A DNA stretch of 64,000 nucleotides from Selenomonadaceae bacterium (GCA_017535925.1 JAFXTD010000038.1:35694-99693), one strand, 5' to 3'. Counted from the first letter of the stretch, positions 25,828 through 34,610 are shown. Numbers and translations are program-made. Notes: generated from the sequence alone by a model not told the origin.

Positions 25828-27168
25828 ATGGATTTGGAAAATAAAAAAGTTTTGGTTATCGGCGCGGCGAGGAGCGGTATTGCGGCGGCGAAGATTGCAA
25901 AAAAATTCGGCGCGAACGTTATCTTGAGCGACGCCAAAGAAAATCTTGACGTGAACATTGCGGGCGTTGAAGTTCGCTTGGGCAAGCAGAACGAGGAACT
26001 TTTGAGCGGCGTCGATTTGATAATTGTTTCGCCCGCCGTCCCGATAAAAATTCCCGTGCTTAAGGCGGCACTCAAAAAAAATATTCCGATTATCAGCGAG
26101 GTCGAACTTGCTTACGATTTGGCGAAGTCTCCTATTTGCGCGGTGACCGGCACCAACGGCAAGACCACGACCGTCACGTTGCTTGGGCTTCTGCTTAAAG
26201 AAAAATTTTCAAAGGTCGGTGTCGGCGGAAATATCGGCGTGCCCTTGAGTGAAGTTGCTTTGGAAGTCGGGGCGGGCGGATATTTGGCGGCAGAAATTTC
26301 AAGCTATCAAATGGAGGCGACGAAAAATTTCAAGCCTCACATCAGCGCGATACTCAACGTCACGCCCGACCATTTGAAACGTCACGGCTCAATGGAAGTC
26401 TATCAGCTCATGAAAGAGAAAATTTTTTCTCAACAGACCGCCGAAGATTTTTTGATTCTGAATTACGACGACGAACGCACCCGCGAAATGATTGACCGCG
26501 CCGCTTGCAAAGTTCTTTACTTCAGCAGGCAACGCGCTCTTGCCGAAGGTGCATTTATAAAAAATAATTCGCTTGTCATAAAATTCAACGGCGAAGTTCA
26601 CAAACTTTGCACGATTGACGAACTGGGAATCAAAGGCGGGCACAATGTCGAGAATGCTCTTGCCGCGTCGCTGATTGCGTTTTTAGCGGGTGTCGAAGCC
26701 GGCAAAATTTCTTCCGTGCTGAAAAGTTTTCAAGGCGTCGAGCACAGGATTGAATTCGTCAAAGAAATTAACGGCGTGAAATATTACAACGACTCAAAGG
26801 CGACCAACACCGATTCGGCGATTAAGGCTCTGGAAACTTTCGCGGGGCATATCGTTTTGATTGCCGGCGGCGACGACAAGGGCACCGACCTCACGGAATT
26901 TTTAAATCTCGTCAAGGAGCGCGTCGATTGGCTGATTCTTGTCGGAGATGCTGCGGCAAGGTTCAAAGCTTGTGCGCTTGAAAAAAATTTCCCTGCCGAA
27001 AAAATTTTGGAGGCAGGCTACTCAATGGAACGCGCCGTCGAACTTGCCAAAGAAATTTCTCAACCTACGCAAGTCGTTTTGCTTAGTCCTGCCTGCGCGA
27101 GCTTCGACATGTACAGCGACTTTGAGGAACGAGGGCGTGACTTCAAACGGATTGTTAGGGAGCTTTGA
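25828..27168 (+). CDS. murD: UDP-MurNAc-L-alanine:D-glutamate ligase
   Basis: Adds D-glutamate to UDP-MurNAc-L-Ala. The 446-residue protein opens with a nucleotide-binding GAARSGIAAAKIA motif, has the ATP loop GTNGKTTTV near residue 108, LNVTPDHLKRHG near 173, and NDSKATNTDSA near 318. I chose the ATG at 25828, eight bases after AAGGAG; a TTG at 25822 is too near that site. The usual next gene, ftsW, is absent; an SMR transporter gene begins one base after the stop. Confidence 0.95.
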   Translation: MDLENKKVLVIGAARSGIAAAKIAKKFGANVILSDAKENLDVNIAGVEVRLGKQNEELLSGVDLIIVSPAVPIKIPVLKAALKKNIPIISEVELAYDLAKSPICAVTGTNGKTTTVTLLGLLLKEKFSKVGVGGNIGVPLSEVALEVGAGGYLAAEISSYQMEATKNFKPHISAILNVTPDHLKRHGSMEVYQLMKEKIFSQQTAEDFLILNYDDERTREMIDRAACKVLYFSRQRALAEGAFIKNNSLVIKFNGEVHKLCTIDELGIKGGHNVENALAASLIAFLAGVEAGKISSVLKSFQGVEHRIEFVKEINGVKYYNDSKATNTDSAIKALETFAGHIVLIAGGDDKGTDLTEFLNLVKERVDWLILVGDAAARFKACALEKNFPAEKILEAGYSMERAVELAKEISQPTQVVLLSPACASFDMYSDFEERGRDFKRIVREL

Positions 27169-27169
27169 C

Positions 27170-27493
27170 ATGGGCTACGTTTATTTGGCGTTGGCGATTG
27201 TCTTGGAGCTTTGCGGCACGACTTGCATGAAATTATCGGACGGCTTCAACCAAAAATTTTTCGCGGCGGGCACGCTGATTTTTTACGGCGTATGTTTTTA
27301 TTTCCTTACCATGACGCTGAAGACTCTCGACTTGCATATTGCCTACGCGACTTGGGGCGGGCTTGGAATAATTCTTGCGGCAGTCATCGCCAAAATTTTT
27401 TTCCATGAAACCATTTCGACGCCGGGACTTATCGGAATAATTTTAATCGCCGTCGGCGTTGTGTTATGTAATTTTTTTGGAGCGAATCACTAA
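27170..27493 (+). CDS. Small multidrug resistance (SMR/EmrE) family transporter
   Basis: A 107-residue protein with four membrane segments. The first (YLALAIVLELCGTTCMKLS) carries the conserved membrane glutamate at position 13 that binds protons and substrate in the EmrE family; the third has YATWGGLG and the last GLIGIILIAVGV. It starts with ATG behind TAGGGAG, one base after murD. Its place between murD and murG, where ftsW is expected, is odd. Substrate could be a cationic drug or guanidinium; the sequence does not decide. Confidence 0.9.
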   Translation: MGYVYLALAIVLELCGTTCMKLSDGFNQKFFAAGTLIFYGVCFYFLTMTLKTLDLHIAYATWGGLGIILAAVIAKIFFHETISTPGLIGIILIAVGVVLCNFFGANH

Positions 27494-27730
27494 ATGAAAA
27501 GACGTGCCAAACTCGACGCGCCCTCTCATGGACAAAGATTTGACAAGTGCCCCACAAACTCGCCCACCGCCGCCGTTAGCGATGCCGCTTCATGGATAGC
27601 AACCAATAACGGCACATGTTGCGTCCAAGCGGGATACTGCGGAAATCTTTGTCCAGAAAAAGTTTATCACGGGCGGCGGCTTGTGGCAAGAAAATTTTTT
27701 GACGACTTGAAGACAAGGAGACAAAAATAA
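27494..27730 (+). CDS. Cysteine-containing small ORF of doubtful coding status
   Basis: An open frame of 78 codons starts with the ATG directly after the SMR stop, and its final A overlaps the first base of the next start codon. The product is unlike any family I know; it holds four cysteines (TCCVQAGYCGNLC) and a basic tail. The same DNA contains a perfect 12-bp inverted repeat (GGACAAAGATTT at 27530-27541, complement at 27643-27654) and an inner 7-bp one (GCCGTTA / TAACGGC). The region may therefore be a structured insert or RNA rather than a gene. No ribosome site is evident. Confidence 0.3.
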   Translation: MKRRAKLDAPSHGQRFDKCPTNSPTAAVSDAASWIATNNGTCCVQAGYCGNLCPEKVYHGRRLVARKFFDDLKTRRQK

Positions 27731-27957
27731 TGTGCATGTATTGCAAATGCGACGAATGGATTGATTCGTTCACCACTCATGTTGTAAATTACAAAAGTTG
27801 CTTAATCATAATCAAAAATGTTCCTTGCGTAGAGTGCGTTCAATGCGGCGAAAAATATTATACCGATGAAACTGCGCAACAGTTGGATAAAATTGTTTCT
27901 GCCGCAAAAAAAATCGCGCAGGAAATTTCTGTAATTGATTATCGACAAGTAGCGTAA
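27730..27957 (+). CDS. YgiT-type zinc-finger protein (MqsA-like antitoxin N-domain)
   Basis: A 75-residue protein with two CxxC-type pairs (CMYCKC near the start and CVQCGEKY near residue 38) and the phrase TTHVVNYKSCLIIIKNVPC typical of YgiT-type proteins, the zinc-binding half of MqsA antitoxins. Stand-alone YgiT genes often follow a DUF4258 toxin gene; none is visible here, and the preceding frame does not resemble one. It starts with ATG nine bases after AAGGAG. It may be an orphan antitoxin left from a toxin-antitoxin pair. Confidence 0.75.
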   Translation: MCMYCKCDEWIDSFTTHVVNYKSCLIIIKNVPCVECVQCGEKYYTDETAQQLDKIVSAAKKIAQEISVIDYRQVA

Positions 27958-27978
27958 CGTTTAAACGAAAGGCAATCC

Positions 27979-29070
27979 ATGAAAATAATCGTATCGGGCG
28001 GCGGCACGGGCGGTCACATTTATCCCGCGCTCACGCTCATTGACGCAATCAAAAATAAAAAACCCGACGCGGAATTTTTATACGTCGGCACGGAAAAAGG
28101 TTTGGAAGCTGACATTGTTCCGAAGGCGGGCATAAATTTTACCGCGCTCAAGTTGGAAGGCGGGCTTGAACGTCGATTCACTTTGGAAAATATTTCTCGC
28201 GTTGCCAATGCCGTTTGGAGCATCAAGCACGCCTCTGACGTTGTAAAAAATTTCAAACCAAATGCGGTCGTCGGGACGGGCGGCTACGTTTGCGGACCGA
28301 TTCTTCTCGCCGCAAGCTTCATGAAAGTTCCCACGTTGATTCAAGAGCAAAATGCGGTTGCGGGCATCACGAATAAAATCCTTTCCAAGTTCGTCGACAA
28401 GATAGCGGTCGGCACTCGTGACGCGCTGAAAAATTTTCCGTCGAACAAAACGATTTACACCGGCAATCCGATTCGCAAGGAAGTCCTCGCCGCAAAAAAA
28501 TCTGACGGCTTAAAGGAATTCGGTTTCATGGAGGACAAGCCGATTGTTTTAATTTCGGGCGGCTCTCGCGGCGCAAGAAGTATCAACAACGCAATGATTG
28601 ACGTTTTGAAATCGGCGGCTCAAAAAAATTCCGCGCAATTCCTCCATGTCACGGGCAAGGGCGAATTCGATTCCGTCATGAAAAAATTATCCGACCTCGA
28701 CGCGCCGAATATAAAAATCGTTCCGTATCTTTACAACATGCCGACGGCTTTGGCAATGGCTGACTTGGCTGTCTTTCGTGCGGGAGCAACGGGGCTTGCG
28801 GAATTGACGGCGCGAGGTATCCCGGCAATTTTGATTCCCTATCCTTACGCGGCAGAAAATCATCAAGAGTTCAATGCAAAATCATTGGTCGAAGCGGGCG
28901 CGGCTCGCATGATACTCAACAAAGACTTGACGGCGGAAATTTTATCGGCACAACTGGAGGAGCTGTTGTCCTCGCCCGAAAAATTAAAATCGATGGCGCA
29001 GGCAAGTTTATCACTCGGCAAACCGAACGCCGCAGACGAAATCGCCGATATGATTTTGAAATTGATTTGA
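27979..29070 (+). CDS. murG: Lipid II synthase (undecaprenyl-PP-MurNAc-pentapeptide GlcNAc transferase)
   Basis: Peripheral membrane glycosyltransferase that adds GlcNAc to lipid I. In 363 residues it has the N-terminal glycine loop SGGGTGGHIYPAL (6-18), the G loop GTGGYVCGP near residue 98, and the C-terminal donor site with ISGGSRGARSIN near 192 and FRAGATGLAEL near 263. It starts with ATG behind GAAAGGC. It is followed directly by the murC-ddl fusion, whose ribosome site overlaps its stop. Confidence 0.96.
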   Translation: MKIIVSGGGTGGHIYPALTLIDAIKNKKPDAEFLYVGTEKGLEADIVPKAGINFTALKLEGGLERRFTLENISRVANAVWSIKHASDVVKNFKPNAVVGTGGYVCGPILLAASFMKVPTLIQEQNAVAGITNKILSKFVDKIAVGTRDALKNFPSNKTIYTGNPIRKEVLAAKKSDGLKEFGFMEDKPIVLISGGSRGARSINNAMIDVLKSAAQKNSAQFLHVTGKGEFDSVMKKLSDLDAPNIKIVPYLYNMPTALAMADLAVFRAGATGLAELTARGIPAILIPYPYAAENHQEFNAKSLVEAGAARMILNKDLTAEILSAQLEELLSSPEKLKSMAQASLSLGKPNAADEIADMILKLI

Positions 29071-29084
29071 GGAGGAAAAATAAT

Positions 29085-31406
29085 TTGAAACTTGACGGCT
29101 TGAAAAAATTTCACTTTATCGGAATAGGCGGCGTGGGCATGAGTGCGCTTGCAAAAATTTTGATTGAACGCGGGCTTGAAGTCAGCGGCTCGGACGCCAA
29201 AGATTCTCCTACGCTCGACATGCTGAAAAATCTCGGCGCGAGGGTCTTCGTCGGGCACAAGGCAAAAAATATCCTCGACGAAAAAGGAAATCCCGTCGAC
29301 GCGATTGTTTGCTCATCGGCTATCCCCGCAGATAATCCCGAAATCATTGCGGCGGGCAAATTCAAAATCCCCAAGCTCCACCGCTCCGACATCAACGCTT
29401 GGATTTTAAATTCGCACAAAGGCATTGCGGTTGCCGGCTCTCACGGGAAGACGACGACGACTTCAATGATTGGTTGCGTCCTTCACAACGCGGCGATTGA
29501 CCCTACGATAATTATCGGCGGCGAATCGATTGACTTGGGCACGGGCGCGGTTCTCGGCAAAGGCGATTGGCTTGTCTCGGAGGCTGACGAAAGCGACGGA
29601 AGTTTTTTGACGCTCAAGCCGAAAATCGCAGTTGTCACAAACATTGAAGACGACCACCTCGACCACTACGGCACAATGGAAAAAATTCGCGCCGCCTTTA
29701 AAATTTTTATCGAAAACCTCGACCGCGAGGAAGGTGTTGCCGTTCTCTGCTTCGACAATGAAAATCTGCGCAACCTTGCAAAGGAACTCGACCGAAAAAT
29801 TATTTCCTACGCGATTGACAACGAGGCTGACTTCACGGCGAAAAACATTCACACGACAATCAAGGGCGTCACGTTTGAAGTCGTTCGCGGCGAAGAAATT
29901 TTGGGCAAAGTCAATTTGGCGATTCACGGCAAGCACAACGTCCTCAATGCTTTGGCGACGATTGCGACGGCTTTGGAAGTGGGCGTGAGCTTCAGCAAGA
30001 TTGTCGAAGGCTTGAAAAATTTTCACGGAGCAAAGAGGCGTTTCCAGACGAAAGGGCGCGTGAGAAATATTTTGGTTGTCGACGACTACGCGCACCACCC
30101 GACAGAAATTGCCGCGACGCTCAAAGCCGCCCGCGAGACCAAGCCCAATAAAGTCGTTTGCATTTTCCAGCCGCACAGATATTCGCGGACGCAACTTTTG
30201 CTTAAGGAATTCGGCAGCGCGTTCAAAGCAGCCGACCTTTTGATTTTGACGGATATTTATTCGGCGGGCGAGGAAAAAATTTCGGGCGTGAGTGGCGAAT
30301 CGATTTTGGAAGAAGTTTTGCGAACGACCAATCAAGCCGTGAGTTATATCCCCAAGCGCGAAGACATTGCCGAAGCTTTGAAAGACAGACTTTCGCCGGG
30401 CGATTTGGTTATCACGATGGGCGCGGGCGACATTTACAAGACGGGCGAGGAACTTTTGGAAATGCTCAAGGAGTGGCGCAAGAAAAAAATTGTCGTCATC
30501 TGCGGCGGCACTTCCACCGAGGCTGAAGTTTCGCGACGCACGGGCAAGGCGATTGCCGACGCGCTCAAGTCAAAAAATTACAACGTCGAACTCATGGAAC
30601 TCAACCCGCAGACCTTCGCCGAAAAGATTCGTGAAAAAGATTGCGGCATTGTCTTCAACGCACTGCACGGCAAATACGGCGAGGACGGTTTGATTCAAGG
30701 GACGCTCGACATGCTGAAGATTCCCTACACCGGCTCCGACGTTTTGGCGGCGGCGTTGACTATGGATAAAGTTGCCACGAAACATTTCCTCAATTCTGCA
30801 AATCTTTCCACGCCGAAATTTGCCGTCTATCGCGAGGCTGACAGGAACAACAATATCGCTGCCGAAGTCGAAAAAAATTTCGGTGTGCCCGTCGTCGTCA
30901 AAGCTTCCTCGCAAGGCTCAAGTATCGGCGTGACGATTGTCGAAAAAGTTTCCGAGCTTGACGAGGCGATTGAAAACGCATTTGCTTTCGGCAACGAGAT
31001 TTTGGTTGAAGAATTTATCAAGGGGCGCGAATTGACGGTTGCGGTCATGGGCAACGAGGATGACGCGGAGGCTTTGCCCGTCATTGAGATAACCACGACA
31101 ACCGGTCGCTACGATTACAAATCCAAATACACCAAAGGCTTGTCGACTCACATTGTCCCTGCGCCTCTTGCCGACGAACTTACCTCCGAAGTTCAACGCT
31201 TGGCGGTCGCGGCGTTCAAGCTGTGCAAATGTTCGGGCGTGGCTCGTGTCGATATGATGCTTTCGGAAGACAACGTGCCTTACGTGATTGAAATCAATTC
31301 GGTGCCCGGCATGACGGAAACTTCTTTGGTGCCCGATGCGGCTCGTGCGACAGGTATCGAATTCCCCGAACTGTGTGAAAAAATTTTAACGCTCTCCGAA
31401 TTTTAA
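29085..31406 (+). CDS. murC-ddl: Fused UDP-MurNAc:L-alanine ligase and D-alanine:D-alanine ligase
   Basis: One frame encodes two complete enzymes in 773 residues. Residues 1 to about 463 are MurC, which adds L-alanine to UDP-MurNAc: GIGGVGMSAL near 13, ATP loop GSHGKTTTT near 120, and DDYAHHPTEI near 335. From about 465 to 773 is Ddl, which makes D-Ala-D-Ala: CGGTSTEAEVS, NALHGKYGEDG, KASSQGSSIGV, and VIEINSVPGMT. The linker reads EWRKKK. The likely start is TTG at 29085, nine bases after GAGGAGG. Upstream of the junction an AAGGAGTGG remains at about 30469-30477, perhaps a relic of a separate ddl ribosome site. Such fusions are known in Chlamydia. Confidence 0.93.
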   Translation: MKLDGLKKFHFIGIGGVGMSALAKILIERGLEVSGSDAKDSPTLDMLKNLGARVFVGHKAKNILDEKGNPVDAIVCSSAIPADNPEIIAAGKFKIPKLHRSDINAWILNSHKGIAVAGSHGKTTTTSMIGCVLHNAAIDPTIIIGGESIDLGTGAVLGKGDWLVSEADESDGSFLTLKPKIAVVTNIEDDHLDHYGTMEKIRAAFKIFIENLDREEGVAVLCFDNENLRNLAKELDRKIISYAIDNEADFTAKNIHTTIKGVTFEVVRGEEILGKVNLAIHGKHNVLNALATIATALEVGVSFSKIVEGLKNFHGAKRRFQTKGRVRNILVVDDYAHHPTEIAATLKAARETKPNKVVCIFQPHRYSRTQLLLKEFGSAFKAADLLILTDIYSAGEEKISGVSGESILEEVLRTTNQAVSYIPKREDIAEALKDRLSPGDLVITMGAGDIYKTGEELLEMLKEWRKKKIVVICGGTSTEAEVSRRTGKAIADALKSKNYNVELMELNPQTFAEKIREKDCGIVFNALHGKYGEDGLIQGTLDMLKIPYTGSDVLAAALTMDKVATKHFLNSANLSTPKFAVYREADRNNNIAAEVEKNFGVPVVVKASSQGSSIGVTIVEKVSELDEAIENAFAFGNEILVEEFIKGRELTVAVMGNEDDAEALPVIEITTTTGRYDYKSKYTKGLSTHIVPAPLADELTSEVQRLAVAAFKLCKCSGVARVDMMLSEDNVPYVIEINSVPGMTETSLVPDAARATGIEFPELCEKILTLSEF

Positions 31407-31477
31407 GGCATAATAATAACTATTTCTTTAACTGTACTCAACTGTATTTTAGCGAAAATTAATCGCTCTGCAGACAA

Positions 31478-31518
31478 CAAAAAAAGTCCTCTCCGAAAAG
31501 GAAAGGGCTGATTTTTTA
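31478..31518. terminator. Bidirectional rho-independent terminator after murC-ddl
   Basis: Stem AGTCCTCTCC / GGAAAGGGCT with one mismatch, flanked by seven A on the left and six T on the right. Confidence 0.8.
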
Positions 31519-31536
31519 CGGGTGAGTTTTATCGTT

Positions 31537-31750
31537 CTAGAGCGTGTTGGTAAATTAAAACGTCGGCACCGATTAAGCGTTTCAATGAAGTTTTCTTCTA
31601 CTTTTTCTTTGCCGGCACCAAAGAAAAAGTAGCAAAAAGAAAGGTGCTTAACCCGGCGGATGAACATCCTGTTCATATCGCAGGCGGTCGTCATCCATGA
31701 CGGCCGGGCACTCGCCAACCGCTACTTTTTAATTTACCAACAGCCCCTAG
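31537..31750. mobile_element. MITE-like multi-hairpin element, copy 2
   Basis: Ends are CTAGAGCGTGTTGGTAAAT on the left and the complement of CTAGGGGCTGTTGGTAAAT on the right. The left end is identical for 18 bases to the end of the adjacent IS element. Inside are the CTACTTTTTCTTTG/CAAAGAAAAAGTAG hairpin, the CCGGCG-ATGAACA/TGTTCAT hairpin, and a CGTCAT/ATGACG hairpin. The last CTAG is shared with the neighbouring IS, so the two abut without a gap. Confidence 0.85.
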
Positions 31751-32614
31751 AGCGTGTTGGTAAAGTGCAAAAGTAAAACATAAGCAAAACCTTTGGTAAA
31801 AGGAATTTGAAAAACTCCGCAAAGGAAATGCTTATGTCAAACTTATTTTACCACACTCGTTATTGTCTTACAAAAACGCAAAAGGAAATAATAGCACCGC
31901 TGTTACCTGCTCCAAAGTCGACAGGACGACCTGCTTTAAATTCCTTAACGGTATTCAATGCCATTTTGTGGATATTATCTTCAGGAGCTCCATGGCGCAA
32001 TTTGCCACCCCACTTTGGTAAACGGAACAGCATTTATCACAAATTCCGAAAATGGTGCGCTGATAATGTTTTCGAGAACCTCTTGCAAGCGTTGGTAGAC
32101 GACACGGAAAAATACCTGCTCATCCAAATTGATTCGACCTTCTGCAAGGTGCATCAGCACGCCGCCGGGACTCGTAAAAAACATGGTAATCAAGTAATAG
32201 GCGTGTCGCGCGGCGGCAAGACCACCAAAATTCATGCTCTCGTCACTGAAAATTTTCAACTTATCGGACTGTTACTGACCGGCGGACATATTCATGATTC
32301 GAAGTGTGCCGTTGAATAAAACTCAAAAACAAAAAGGTTCCGGGTGATAAAGCTTTTTGTTCGTCTCATATTCGCCGGTTTATTCAAGAGCAAGGCGGCA
32401 TTGTTTGTATTCCGGACAAAAACAACTCGCGAACATTACATGAGTTTGATAGAGACCTTTACAAAGCTCACAACGTCGTTGAACGTTTTTTCTTGCGGCT
32501 AAAGAATCGCCGACATATCGCCACCCGTTATGACAAATTGGCTTTTTGATTTCGCAATTTTATTTTGCTTGCTGCCCTTATGCTTCAAGTCTAGACTTTA
32601 CCAACACTCTCTAA
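31747..32614 (+). mobile_element. Decayed IS5-family (IS427-group-like) insertion sequence
   Basis: About 0.87 kb bounded by inverted ends: CTAGAGCGTGTTGGTAAAG on the left and, on the complement at the right, TTAGAGAGTGTTGGTAAAG. It holds one transposase region broken by frameshifts. The flanks CTAG and CTAA share the CTAR form reported for some IS5-family targets; a clean duplication is not visible. Confidence 0.85.
31834..32549 (+). pseudogene. IS5-family transposase, frameshifted
   Basis: The first frame (31834 to about 32318) encodes LTKTQKEIIAPLLP, SGAPWRNLPPHFGKRNSIYH, the first catalytic Asp in QIDSTFCKVHQHAAG, and LLTGGHIHDSK. It then stops at TAA. About 40 bases on, another frame resumes with DKAFCSSHIRRFIQEQGG (second Asp) and ends VVERFFLRLKN...HIATRYDKLAF with the catalytic Glu in ERFF. 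At least two frame changes separate the parts, including a small loss after CAVE. This group sometimes uses one programmed frameshift, but two changes and a TAA argue for decay. The start ATG at 31834 follows AAAGGAA. Confidence 0.85.
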
Positions 32615-32657
32615 GGGACTGTGAACAAAGAGTGATAAAATATTCGGGTGAAGCAAA

Positions 32658-33156
32658 ATGACATATGAACTAACAGATGACGACCGAGCGAAACTCGAAG
32701 AATTGTTGATGAAAAAGAAAATGGGACGCCCTTGTCTTTACCGCCCGCCTTCGGTAAGTGGAACAGCATTTATCACAAGTTTCGCCGCCGGTGTTCCCTC
32801 GGCTTATTTGAATGCCTGTTACAACTCATCAATGCCGACGAAAAGGAGGCAACCTTGCTTGAGCTTGACTCGACTTTCTGTAAGGTGCATCAGAGTGCCT
32901 GTTCGGGCAGGAAAGACCAAGCAATAGGCTCGTCGCGAGGCGGCAAAAACACCAAAGTCCACGTCCTTATCAACGAGAAAATGCAACTTTTGAAAGTGGT
33001 ATTGACCGGCGGGCAAATTCACGACTCGAAGCGACCGTGGCTCTTCTCAAAGGCATAAAAATCAAGAATTACCGTCACATCGCCACTCGTTACGACAAAT
33101 TGGCTCTTTGCTTCGAGAATTTCGTTTTACTTGCTTCTTTCGTTATTCATTTTTAA
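32658..33156 (+). pseudogene. Second IS5-family transposase remnant with internal deletions
   Basis: Fragments of a related but different transposase: MTYELTDDDRAKLEELL at the start, then after a deletion and frame change FGKWNSIYHKFRR, LELDSTFCKVHQSA, SRGGKNTKVHVLI and LTGGQIHDSK, then a deletion that removes the second Asp and the Glu region, and finally KNYRHIATRYDKLALCF. Translation is broken at about 32735 and 33057. It ends in the 17-base sequence AATTTACCAACAGCCCC at 33155-33171, identical to the right end of the MITE at 31537. It cannot encode an active enzyme. Confidence 0.8.
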
Positions 33157-33171
33157 TTTACCAACAGCCCC

Positions 33172-33282
33172 ATCGAAGTCGCCGGAAATCATTTCGGCTT
33201 TGGTTAAACGTTTGCCGGGTAATATGTCAAAAATTTCCTCGATAGAAAACGGTCGCCAATTTTTTTCGTTCAAAGCTTCCAT
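33172..33282 (-). pseudogene. 5' fragment of a type I restriction specificity (HsdS-like) gene, cut by the IS/MITE end
   Basis: A minus-strand frame opens with ATG one base after the lysA stop (TGATATG) and reads 37 codons: NWRPFSIEEIFDI, PGKRLTKAEMISGDFD. This is the typical opening of a target-recognition domain of type I specificity subunits and related methylases. The frame then runs into the end of the transposon debris at 33171 and the rest is lost. Its start sits behind TTGAGGC inside the end of lysA, so it was probably translated with lysA. Identification rests on a short stretch. Confidence 0.6.
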
Positions 33283-33283
33283 A

Positions 33284-34570
33284 TCAATGCCTCAAATGTA
33301 AGCGGGCGTTCGGAAAGTTCAGCGTGGCAAAATAATCGTCAAGGGTTTCTGCGCGGCGAATCAATTCAACCTCGCCGCTCTCACGAATCAAAAGTTCCGC
33401 GCTCCGAAGTTTGCCGTTGTAGTTGAAGCCCATGGCGTGCCCGTGCGCGCCCGTGTCGTGAATAATCACAACGTCGCCGACTTCAATTTTCGGGAGGCGG
33501 CGGTCAATCGCGAACTTGTCGTTGTTTTCGCAAAGGGAACCGGTCACGTCGTAAATTTCGTCGCAAGGTGCCTCCTCCTTGCCCAAAACCGTGATGTGAT
33601 GATAGGCGTTGTAAAGAGCGGGGCGCATTAAATCGGACATGCAAGAATCAAGCCCGACGTAATTTTTGTAAGTGTTCTTTTTGTGCAAGACGGTCGACAC
33701 GAGCCACCCCGCCGAACCGGTTATGGCACGACCGCTTTCCATTGCGAGGCGAACATCACCCAAACCGCTCGGCACCAAAATTTCATGGAAGAGTTCCTTA
33801 ATGCCTTCGCCGACCATTTTCAAATCAACGGGCAATTCGTCAGGGTGATAGGGAATGCCCAAGCCGCCGCCCAAGTTCACGAACTCAAATTTTATTCCGA
33901 GTTCATTTTTTATTTTCGCGGCAAGCTCAAACATAATCCTCGCCGTGTAAATGAAAGTCGAGGCCTTGCGTTCGTTGGAGGCAATCATCGTGTGCAAGCC
34001 GAATCGCTTAATGCCCTTGTCGAGGCAAATCTTGTACGCCTCAAAAATTTGTTCGCGGGTCAAGCCGTATTTTGCTTCGGCGGGGCGACCGATTATATCG
34101 TTGCCGTCGTTCATGATATCGGCGGGATTGTATCGGAAGGAAATTATTTCGGGCAAGCGGGCGTTGCGTTCCAAATAATTTATGTGCGTTATGTCGTCGA
34201 GGTTGATAATCGCGCCCAACGAAAGAGCCTTGCGAAATTCTTCGGCGGGCGTGTCGTTTGAAGTCAACATAATTTTTTCGCCGATGACTCCCGCCGCCTC
34301 GCTGATAAAAAGTTCGGCGATTGAGCTGCAATCGGTGCCCGCTCCGTCTTTCGACAAAACCTCGACGATATACGGATTGGGCGTCGCCTTCACTGCAAAG
34401 TGTTCGATGAATTCGGGTGCCCAATCAAACGCCTCACGCAACTTTCTGAAATTATCGCGGATAATTTTCTCGTCGTAAATGTGGAAGGGCGTCGGGAATT
34501 TTTTTATCACTTCGCGCAAGGCGGCTTGAGTCATTGGGAATTTTTTTTGCGTTTGAAAAATGTTCGTCAT
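33284..34570 (-). CDS. lysA: Diaminopimelate decarboxylase
   Basis: PLP-dependent enzyme that converts meso-diaminopimelate to L-lysine, with an alanine-racemase-like barrel. In 428 residues it shows the PLP lysine K61 in HFAVKATPNP, the glycine-rich NLGGGLGIPY near residue 228, and ESGRAITGSAG near 275, plus the C-terminal GSLCENNDKFA with a conserved cysteine. The start ATG at 34570 follows GGGAGGGA. It is monocistronic except for the HsdS fragment behind it and lies near lysC (42371), although not in one operon. Related carboxynorspermidine decarboxylases share the fold; the length and motifs favour LysA. Confidence 0.88.
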   Translation of the reverse strand: MTNIFQTQKKFPMTQAALREVIKKFPTPFHIYDEKIIRDNFRKLREAFDWAPEFIEHFAVKATPNPYIVEVLSKDGAGTDCSSIAELFISEAAGVIGEKIMLTSNDTPAEEFRKALSLGAIINLDDITHINYLERNARLPEIISFRYNPADIMNDGNDIIGRPAEAKYGLTREQIFEAYKICLDKGIKRFGLHTMIASNERKASTFIYTARIMFELAAKIKNELGIKFEFVNLGGGLGIPYHPDELPVDLKMVGEGIKELFHEILVPSGLGDVRLAMESGRAITGSAGWLVSTVLHKKNTYKNYVGLDSCMSDLMRPALYNAYHHITVLGKEEAPCDEIYDVTGSLCENNDKFAIDRRLPKIEVGDVVIIHDTGAHGHAMGFNYNGKLRSAELLIRESGEVELIRRAETLDDYFATLNFPNARLHLRH

Positions 34571-34610
34571 TGAAATCCCTCCCGAAAAATTTTGTATACT
34601 TTGTACATTG

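Noticed and set aside
27550..27625. Integron attC-like site suggested by the GCCGTTA/TAACGGC pair
   Set aside because: The order and sequence do not match RYYYAAC...GTTRRRY core sites, and no integrase or cassette array is present.
31834..32549. Programmed frameshift giving an active two-frame IS5-family transposase
   Set aside because: At least two frame changes, a TAA and missing residues separate the catalytic parts; one programmed shift cannot restore them.
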